Of a stretch of 64,000 nt of DNA, positions 35,091 through 41,577 are shown piece by piece. This DNA is from Dawidia soli. Lineage in GTDB: Bacteria > Bacteroidota > Bacteroidia > Cytophagales > Cyclobacteriaceae. Where the stretch lies: assembly GCF_018598185.1 (NCBI RefSeq), contig NZ_JAHESC010000005.1, positions 1 through 64,000 on the forward strand. Direction: 5' to 3'. The position numbers and the translations under genes were made by a program. The notes under the pieces are model-generated. The model saw nothing but the letters and a program-made list of their open reading frames with translations, did not search any database and was not told the DNA's origin. Each line of letters opens with the position of its first letter. The first letter of the stretch is position 1.

Positions 35091-36256
35091 GATCTTTTAT
35101 TTACGAGTGGAGCCTGTCTGGCCGGTTTGAGCGTCTCATCCGGCCATACTTTTTTTATACGCGTACCCACACGACGCGGCGCGCTGTTCGTCGCGCCGTC
35201 GCAGGCTGTGTCTGCATCTTTCGATATAGTTGCCGGCACGGTATAGTGATAAACCCTGGGCTCTTGTCTTTTTGTAACAGATTCTGTTGTCGCCGTGTAT
35301 ACATACCGTATTGCCGGAGGCGGAACGTCGTCGTGGCGGCTTTCCGGGGCCGGAGAAAGGGCATGTTCCGACGGCATCACAGCCTCTATGAGCGCCGTGT
35401 CCTCGCCCGGTTCCCCCGTTGCGTCGTTCTCGCCGGACGCCCCGTTCTTTCCCTGCAGGGCCATGATCTTCGCCGCGCCAAAGCGTCGTACTTCGGCGAT
35501 CTCTCCATGCCGGTGAAACGCGCCATACTCGATTCCGATCGAGAGCATCAACGTCCAGGAATCGTCCGGCGGAAGCATGTTCATGGCGAGCTCCAGCGTG
35601 GTCGAATCCATACCTTCCAACGAAGGGTTCCAGGGCGTCGAAGCGCTGATGGAATGGCATGCCATGCTATACCACGCCGGCGGCAGGTATTCTTTAGACG
35701 GCACGTCAAAGGTCACGTCCGGCACAATGCCCAACGTGATGGTCAGGCGGAACATCGCGTGGTTGTTCCGCGGGAAATAATTAATATCGCGGAGCAGCTC
35801 GGGGAGATCCACACGCGCCGAACGTTTTTGCCGATCCAGGGTATAGTATATCGGCGCCCGCACGATGGAGTCGAAGCTGGGGGCTTTTCGCGTGGTGGAG
35901 AAACCTTCCAGCAACCGCGTGTGCTCGGAGAGCGTGATCCGGCGACGGCCCCACTCGCCGGTGCCGTCACGGAGTTGTACCTGGCGCATGACGCTGTTGA
36001 TGTCGGAGCCAAAATTATAATCCGACAGATGCCGGATCTGAAGCAACGCCATCCGCACATAACTGCCGTGGCGGGAGCAGCCGCCGAACTCCGACATCGT
36101 CAGGCGTGTATTTTTAAAGCTGGGACTGGTTTTTACTTTTTCGCGGCTGGGACCGCCTTTGCGACGAACGACGATCTTGTCGACGCCGCGCATGCGGTAA
36201 GCGCTCAACATGTCAAGCTTGCCGGTAAAGGCAAATGGTCCTTCCAGAAAGGGCAT
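34844..36256 (-). CDS. Lineage-specific hypothetical protein, long C-terminal tail
   Basis: 470 aa if translated to the first stop. Residues 1-~275 (PFAFTGKLDMLSAYRMRGVD, 'GGPSREKVKTSPSFKNTR', 'MSEFGGCSRHGSYVRMALL', 'ALLQIRHLSDYN', 'SFDSIVRAPIYYTLDRQK') match a multi-copy Bacteroidota family of unknown function that I know by pattern, not name; the family normally ends near 'AKIMALQGK' (about residue 275). The remaining ~195 residues are Ala/Thr-rich, the last 80 run antisense through the MFS gene and its terminator and may not be real. Sequence at its upstream side is AT-rich and carries palindromic repeats. Possibly a multi-copy selfish or surface-related family. Confidence 0.6.
   Translation of the reverse strand: MPFLEGPFAFTGKLDMLSAYRMRGVDKIVVRRKGGPSREKVKTSPSFKNTRLTMSEFGGCSRHGSYVRMALLQIRHLSDYNFGSDINSVMRQVQLRDGTGEWGRRRITLSEHTRLLEGFSTTRKAPSFDSIVRAPIYYTLDRQKRSARVDLPELLRDINYFPRNNHAMFRLTITLGIVPDVTFDVPSKEYLPPAWYSMACHSISASTPWNPSLEGMDSTTLELAMNMLPPDDSWTLMLSIGIEYGAFHRHGEIAEVRRFGAAKIMALQGKNGASGENDATGEPGEDTALIEAVMPSEHALSPAPESRHDDVPPPAIRYVYTATTESVTKRQEPRVYHYTVPATISKDADTACDGATNSAPRRVGTRIKKVWPDETLKPARQAPLVNKRSYRICSACNTSTMPLGSATPLKNIPTQKTLWSDAARRMARGSELTDKAENNRANNTVSSNATAGCCTTKSSAMTGTIRNRLP
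35110..35145 (+). terminator. Probable terminator of the MFS gene
   Basis: Stem TGGCCGG / CCGGCCA with a 14-base loop, then TACTTTTTTTA, just after the MFS stop. The same DNA is coding on the minus strand, which argues that the minus-strand C-terminal tail is at least unusual. Confidence 0.55.
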
Positions 36257-36706
36257 AATCGATTGGTTTTACGGGTAACGAGAGGGTTTTAGACAACATC
36301 CAAAATGATAACGGTGTCTGAGCCGAATTTAGGAAAAGACAGACATCTGTCTATATACTAAATAATTTAAATTTTAAGGAAAAAAGTATTTCAAATAGAT
36401 ATTCAATATCTATTATACTATTGAATATCTATTGAAATAAACTTACTAAACTATTGGATATCTATTGAATATTAAATCTGTAAAGAGGTACTATACCGGA
36501 TTTTTCAGGGTATACTCCTGGGAAAGACCATAAACTCTGTGGAGGGTATTGGTAGGACTGCGCGGTGCCGGGCGTGGCCGCCGGATAGATCGGCGACAGT
36601 AGCCGGTTTCGGGCCGGTTCTCTCGCCGTACAGTAATGTGAGCTTCAAGTCTCCAGGGAGAAGCCCACGGGTAGATCAGTCGCGGGGTCACCCACGAACG
36701 ATCGCA
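36257..36706. other. AT-rich intergenic region
   Basis: 450 bases without a convincing gene. Besides the repeats at 36391-36470, a mononucleotide-poor AT island (36300-36480) and a GC-rich stretch (36540-36660) are visible; no RNA gene was recognised. Confidence 0.6.
36391..36470. repeat. Palindromic AT-rich repeat, three copies
   Basis: Two direct copies of ACTATTGAATATCTATTGAA-like sequence start at 36417 and 36450 (spacing 33), with a third block 36394-36414 in which AATAGATATT-C-AATATCTATT forms a perfect 10-bp inverted repeat. They lie 135-215 bases upstream of the 34844-36256 gene (minus strand) and could be operator or iteron-like sites. Confidence 0.7.
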
Positions 36707-37057
36707 TCATTGACGCTGGAGGATCTTCTCAAGGTCATCCTCCGACTTGTAGGTCTCTCCCTTATACTTGAACTCGTGCCGGCTACAGAAAACCAAATGT
36801 ACATTGCCCTCGCTGTCGGTTATCAAGATCCGCCATTTCGGAGAGAACTTGATCGATTCCAGCTCGCCGTTGTTGACGGCTTCCACAAACTGCTTTACCA
36901 CCTCGCGATCACTGATGATCGTAGCATTGGATGTTTGTGCAGGAATATTCTCTTCCACCCGGATCTGCTCCATTTGACTGGTCTTCAATATCTCCTTTTT
37001 GTCGCACCCCATGAGCCAGAGCAGCATGGGAACATATAAGATCAGGTGTTTCGTCAT
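36707..37057 (-). CDS. Hypothetical lipoprotein, 116 aa
   Basis: Lipobox LMGC after a hydrophobic leader (MTKHLILYVPMLLWLMGC). The mature part has an amphipathic helix (SDREVVKQFVEAVNNGE) and a beta pattern ending 'EFKYKGETYKSEDDLEKIL'. Not recognised; a small beta-helical lipoprotein with a domain resembling those used for periplasmic inhibition is conceivable but not shown. Lies 49 bases downstream of the next minus-strand gene, likely cotranscribed. Confidence 0.72.
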   Translation of the reverse strand: MTKHLILYVPMLLWLMGCDKKEILKTSQMEQIRVEENIPAQTSNATIISDREVVKQFVEAVNNGELESIKFSPKWRILITDSEGNVHLVFCSRHEFKYKGETYKSEDDLEKILQRQ

Positions 37058-37106
37058 TGTTGTTTTTCGTTATGCTTTTTTTTCGGGCGCTCAATCTAAC
37101 AAATGC

Positions 37107-37625
37107 TTAGAGAAAGACAACTGGGGATAGAACCTTTTTGAAGTCTTTCAGACTCTTGGTAAAATTTTCTTCCCCGGCCCATTCAGCCCATCCAAATTCT
37201 CGGCTTTGCAGCCCGACAACATTTTCATCCAGAACGATTCCGGCCTCAAACACTATTTTTTGGTCGTGGACAATGATCATCGAGCTGGCAACGGTAGCCA
37301 TATCGCCGCCCGTGGGTTTAAAGTTCCAGGTTGCCTGTATGTTCTTTAACGCCGCGACATCAATTACCTTCCATAATTTATACGGTGGCAGCGCAGAAGT
37401 AAGCTCGCTAAAATCACTTTTGTCGATGTTTAGATAAACCGCCCAGGTTCCGTCGCTCATATCATAACACTTCAGCGGGTTGAATACCGCGCTGTCGTAA
37501 CCGGAACTGATCTTTTCGAGTTCACCCGACGTAAAAACGATCGGATAGCCCGTTGTAAAAAATACACCGGATAATGCCGTCGCCAGGAACAAGGCTGAAA
37601 AGACTGTTGCTTTTTTTCGGGTCAT
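37107..37625 (-). CDS. Hypothetical membrane-anchored protein, 172 aa
   Basis: Start chosen at 37625 (MTRKKATVFSALFLATALSG), a basic head before a hydrophobic anchor; the frame is open for another 117 codons upstream to 37976, containing a Met at the far end but no signal-like features, so that part is not included. The mature domain contains 'SGELEKISSGYDSAVFNPLK', 'WAVYLNIDKSDFSELTSALP' and 'EFGWAEWAGEENFTKSLKDF'. Function unknown. AT-richer than neighbours, possibly acquired. Confidence 0.62.
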   Translation of the reverse strand: MTRKKATVFSALFLATALSGVFFTTGYPIVFTSGELEKISSGYDSAVFNPLKCYDMSDGTWAVYLNIDKSDFSELTSALPPYKLWKVIDVAALKNIQATWNFKPTGGDMATVASSMIIVHDQKIVFEAGIVLDENVVGLQSREFGWAEWAGEENFTKSLKDFKKVLSPVVFL

Positions 37626-37963
37626 TGAGAAACATCCATTAGCGATTCCTTCGTCATCGTTATTCTCCGCATCCCGGTATCCCCGGCAATCCGGACCCTG
37701 GCGGTGCGGGATGCTGAATGTATTCAACAGTTCCCGGGCATCCCGCCGTAACTTTGCAAACAAAGGAATGTTTAAAGGTACGGAATTCTTTGCGCTACCC
37801 TGGTCGGGAGCATACAAACGCAGAGAAAATGTATTCCGGCCTGTGCCCGCAAACATTGCGTACACAGTGAGCCGAAGGCTGTCAGGAAAAGTAACAGGAC
37901 GGCCCGTGCCGTGAACAAAATAGTCCCGCTGTTGCTCCGCTGGTATAAAAAGATCCGCCTTTT

Positions 37964-37994
37964 TTTGGCGGTTCAAACAATTGCGCTAGTTTTG
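37964..37994 (+). promoter_or_regulatory. Canonical promoter for the mannan utilisation locus
   Basis: TTTG (37964-37967), 19-base spacer, TAGTTTTG (37987-37994), exactly the phylum consensus. Transcription would start near 38001, giving a leader of about 145 bases before the first gene. Confidence 0.75.
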
Positions 37995-38003
37995 GCATCG
38001 GTA

Positions 38004-38046
38004 CAATGTTCATACATACACACATGTTATGACAAGATGAACATTG
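38004..38046 (+). promoter_or_regulatory. Perfect inverted repeat at the predicted transcription start
   Basis: CAATGTTCAT (38004-38013) and ATGAACATTG (38037-38046) are exact inverted copies separated by 23 bases. Placement immediately after the -7 box fits an operator or a leader hairpin controlling the locus. Confidence 0.6.
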
Positions 38047-38146
38047 GATTAAGGAATGTGCGGAAACGGCGTCGGGAGCACCCCATGGAAAAAGGGTTTG
38101 ACCTGCCGGCTGCGTTTTTTTGTAAATTCCGGCAGGGTGGATTGGG

Positions 38147-40021
38147 ATGCCCTTTACCATGTTTGAATATATAGACAATTCTAAAAAGACAGACAAGAGC
38201 GACATGACGAACAGAAGCGAGCTGGCAGCAGCAACCGAGCGTACGGAAACAAAGGCAACGTCAAACTATGACAAATATCCGGCGATCCCGGTGGAGGCTA
38301 CAGGCGAAAACTGTTGGGCGGGTTGGGAGCACGTATGCGCACAACTTCAAAAACATATTGCCGAAAAAAGAGAACGTCAGCCGAACGTCGTGCTGGTGGT
38401 CGACTGCTACCAGGGGGTATATTTGGAGTCGCTGGAAAAGATCTTGCGTGATGCCTTGACCTACGACGCCTTTGTCGTGACGCGCGAGGCTTTCAAGCAG
38501 GAGGATGACATTCGCAGGATGGTACAACCGGATCTGACAGACGATCGTGTTTTTGGCAAGCTGACGGCACGGGAGATCCAGGATTACTTTATTCCAAAGG
38601 CTGCCAGGACGCTCAACGATCAGGTCGCCTCCGGCCACGGCGTAACCGTGGTAGTGGGCGCGGGCGCCGCCGCGGTGGTCGGCCGGGGTGATATCCTGGT
38701 ATATGCCGACATGGCGCGGTGGGAGATCCAATTGCGCATGCGCCGGCACGAGGTGAACAACCTCGGCGTGCATAACCAGCAGGCTACGTTCTCGCAGCAA
38801 TATAAACAAGGGTTCTTTATCGACTGGCGTGTTCTGGATCGCCACAAACAAACCCTGATGGATTCCTGGAACTATGTGTTGGATACGAACAAACACGACG
38901 CGCCGAAGCTCGTGCGCGGCACCTCCGTTATGAGCGGGCTGAAGCTGGCATCGAACAGACCTTTCCGTGTGGTGCCGTTCTTCGACCCGGGCCCATGGGG
39001 CGGGCAGTGGATGAAAGAAGTATGCGACCTCGACAAATCGGCGGCGAATTTTGCCTGGTGTTTTGACTGTGTACCCGAGGAGAACAGCCTGTTGCTGCAA
39101 TTCGGTCAGCATGTGGTGGAGATACCTTCCATCAACCTGGTGTTCGCCTACCCGCAGGCATTGCTGGGTCAGCATGTTTTCCAACGTTTTGGAAAGGAGT
39201 TCCCGATTCGTTTCGATTTTCTCGATACCATCGAGGGCGGCAACCTGAGCCTGCAGGTACACCCTACAAAAGAATATATCAAAGAGCACTTCGGACTGGA
39301 CTACACGCAGGACGAAAGTTACTATATGCTGGATGCCCGCGAAGATGCGGTGGTCTATCTCGGACTGAAGAACGATATCGATCCTTCGGAGATGATCGGC
39401 AAGCTGCGCGAAGCACAGCAGACAAGCAAGTTCGACGCGGACAAATACGTCAATAAGTTTGCCGTCAGGAAACACGACCATGTGCTTATTCCCGCCGGTA
39501 CGATACATTGCTCGGGGCGTAACAGTATGGTGCTGGAAATCAGTGCCACGCCGTACATCTTCACCTTTAAGCTGTGGGACTGGGATCGGTTAGGGCTTGA
39601 CGGCAAGCCGCGCCCGATCCACATCGATCACGGCGAGAAAGTCATTCAATGGGACCGCCAGACGGAGTGGACGAAAAAGAACCTGGTCAATGCGGTAGAG
39701 AAGATTGCCGAAGGCGACGGCTGGACCGAAGAGCGGACGGGTCTGCACGCATCGCAGTTCATCGAAACGCGGCGGCATTGGTTTACCGGCACGGTGCCGC
39801 ATCACACGGGCAATACGGTGAATGTGCTCAACCTGATCGAAGGACGCGAGGCGATCGTGGAAAGTCCGTCGCAGGCATTTGAACCGTTTGTGGTGCACTA
39901 TGCGGAAACGTTTATCATACCGGCGGCCGTCGGTGACTATACCATCCGCCCGCACGGTGAGTCTGCCGGACAGCAGTGTGCCACGATCAAAGCATTTGTA
40001 CGGAAGGAAACGACCGCGTAA
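38147..40021 (+). CDS. Class I mannose-6-phosphate isomerase-like protein with N-terminal P-loop-like domain
   Basis: 624 aa from the first ATG (an ATG at 38204, before MTNRSEL, is possible). The C-terminal ~320 residues are a cupin-type phosphomannose isomerase: 'GGNLSLQVHPTKEYIKEHFG' (metal His) and 'VLIPAGTIHCSGRNSMVLEI', with 'FTFKLWDWDRLGLDGKPRPIH'. Canonical PMI is ~400 aa; the extra N-terminal ~250 residues resemble a uridine-kinase/P-loop fold (VVLVVDCYQGVYLES, VVVGAGAAAVV), but the GxxGxGK loop reads CYQGVYL, so it should not bind ATP conventionally. Likely role: convert mannose-6-phosphate to fructose-6-phosphate, or sense sugar phosphate. First gene of the mannan locus. Confidence 0.82.
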   Translation: MPFTMFEYIDNSKKTDKSDMTNRSELAAATERTETKATSNYDKYPAIPVEATGENCWAGWEHVCAQLQKHIAEKRERQPNVVLVVDCYQGVYLESLEKILRDALTYDAFVVTREAFKQEDDIRRMVQPDLTDDRVFGKLTAREIQDYFIPKAARTLNDQVASGHGVTVVVGAGAAAVVGRGDILVYADMARWEIQLRMRRHEVNNLGVHNQQATFSQQYKQGFFIDWRVLDRHKQTLMDSWNYVLDTNKHDAPKLVRGTSVMSGLKLASNRPFRVVPFFDPGPWGGQWMKEVCDLDKSAANFAWCFDCVPEENSLLLQFGQHVVEIPSINLVFAYPQALLGQHVFQRFGKEFPIRFDFLDTIEGGNLSLQVHPTKEYIKEHFGLDYTQDESYYMLDAREDAVVYLGLKNDIDPSEMIGKLREAQQTSKFDADKYVNKFAVRKHDHVLIPAGTIHCSGRNSMVLEISATPYIFTFKLWDWDRLGLDGKPRPIHIDHGEKVIQWDRQTEWTKKNLVNAVEKIAEGDGWTEERTGLHASQFIETRRHWFTGTVPHHTGNTVNVLNLIEGREAIVESPSQAFEPFVVHYAETFIIPAAVGDYTIRPHGESAGQQCATIKAFVRKETTA

Positions 40022-40082
40022 CAATGTGTGCAGGAAGTACGCGAACACGAGAATATCGGATGACGCCAAATTTTTAGGTCTT

Positions 40083-41492
40083 ATGGAAGTAAATGCAAAA
40101 GCAGCGGAAATAGAAAAAGCAGGTCTGGTCAATGAAAGCCCCCAGGCCAACATGCGGTTTGTCGTAACGGTATCGCTCGTGGCGGCCTTTGGTGGTTTGC
40201 TGTTCGGATACGATACGGCGGTGATCGCAGGTGCGATCGGCTATCTGCAAACCAAATTTCAGCTTTCTGCGGCTATGACGGGCTGGGCCGCGTCGAGTGC
40301 GATCTGGGGTTGTATCTTCGGGGTGCTTTGTACGGGGTATATCAGCGACGCCATCGGTCGCAAGAAAGTGCTGATCCTGACGGCGATCATCTTTGCGCTG
40401 TCGGCCGTGGCTTCGGCCGTACCGGCAAACCTCACGCAATTTGTCATCGCCCGTTTCATCAACGGTGTGGCCGTGGGCGCGGCGTCTATGTTGTCGCCGC
40501 TGTATATTGCCGAGGTGGCGCCGGCGAAGCATCGCGGTATCTTGGTGACGTTGTATCAGCTGGCGATCGTGATCGGGATCAACCTGATCTACTTCATCAA
40601 CATGAAGATCGCCAGTATGGGTGACGAGGCCTGGAATGTGGAGCTGGGCTGGCGGTATATGCTGGGCTCGGAGGTAGTGCCTGCCATCATCTTTTTCGGC
40701 CTGCTCTTCCTGGTGCCCGAAAGCCCGCGCTGGCTGGCCAGCAAAAACCGCCTCGACGAGGCCCTGAACATCCTTCGGCGGCTCAACGGCGATACCCAGG
40801 CGCGCATCGTGTTGCAGGATATCCGTAATACATTGCACGAAGAGAAAGGTACCGTGCGCGAGCTGTTTTCAAAAGGGCTGCGCGCAGCCCTGATCGTCGG
40901 TGTCGTGCTGGCGTTGTTCTCGCAGATCACCGGCATCAATGCGATCATCTATTATGCCCCGGAGATCCTGAAGAGCATCGGCATGGGCCAGGACGCCGCG
41001 CTGGTACAGACCGTGATCATCGGTACCACCAACACCATTTTTACTTTTGTGGCCATTGCGTTCATCGATCGGATCGGCCGGCGCTCGCTGTTGTTGTGGG
41101 GCGTGTCGGGCATGGTGATCTGCCTGGCGGCCATCGGTCTGTTGTTTTACCTGCAGGTTGGCAATAACACCTGGTTGATGATCTTTATCATCGGCTACAT
41201 CGCTTCCTTCGCATCGTCTCTGGGACCTATTCCCTGGGTTATCATTTCCGAAATATTCCCCACTAAAACGCGCGGTGTGGCCATGTCGCTGGCGACCGTG
41301 GTGTTATGGATCGGTGTGGCGCTGATCACGCAGTGGACTCCCGTCATGATGGAGGACCTGGGCGGCGCCTATACATTCTGGATCTTTATGGTCAACGCTG
41401 TGATACTCCTGGTCTTCTCTTATAAGATGATACCTGAAACGAAGGGGAAGACCCTGGAAGAGATAGAGCGGATCTGGAAGAAAGAGAAGTAA
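40083..41492 (+). CDS. Sugar porter family MFS transporter (sugar:H+ symporter)
   Basis: 469 aa with 12 membrane helices; start at 40083 (MEVNAKAAEIEK) because the upstream frame lies in the PMI gene. Signature motifs: 'GGLLFGYDTAVIAGAIGYL', the loop motif 'GYISDAIGRKKVLI', 'PESPRWLASKNRLDEA', 'SQITGINAIIYYAPEIL' and the C-terminal 'VPETKGKTLEEIE'-type end (IPETKGKTLEEIERIW). It should import a monosaccharide such as mannose, released by the mannosidases, with protons across the inner membrane. Confidence 0.92.
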   Translation: MEVNAKAAEIEKAGLVNESPQANMRFVVTVSLVAAFGGLLFGYDTAVIAGAIGYLQTKFQLSAAMTGWAASSAIWGCIFGVLCTGYISDAIGRKKVLILTAIIFALSAVASAVPANLTQFVIARFINGVAVGAASMLSPLYIAEVAPAKHRGILVTLYQLAIVIGINLIYFINMKIASMGDEAWNVELGWRYMLGSEVVPAIIFFGLLFLVPESPRWLASKNRLDEALNILRRLNGDTQARIVLQDIRNTLHEEKGTVRELFSKGLRAALIVGVVLALFSQITGINAIIYYAPEILKSIGMGQDAALVQTVIIGTTNTIFTFVAIAFIDRIGRRSLLLWGVSGMVICLAAIGLLFYLQVGNNTWLMIFIIGYIASFASSLGPIPWVIISEIFPTKTRGVAMSLATVVLWIGVALITQWTPVMMEDLGGAYTFWIFMVNAVILLVFSYKMIPETKGKTLEEIERIWKKEK

Positions 41493-41577
41493 GACCAGGG
41501 CAGGTAAAAAAATTCCCGCACGTGTACCTTATTAATTGTATGAACATATCAACAATTTTTTACCTAAACCTCCTTGT

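Larger units (their letters stand above)
37626..38146. other. Intergenic region ahead of the mannan locus
   Basis: Holds the unclear upstream open minus-strand frame (37626-37976) and the promoter and inverted repeat of the mannan locus. Otherwise no gene. Confidence 0.6.

Noticed and set aside
35246-36292. 348-codon plus-strand frame opposite the lineage-specific gene
   Set aside because: The minus strand matches a known family pattern; the plus frame has Arg-rich antisense composition.
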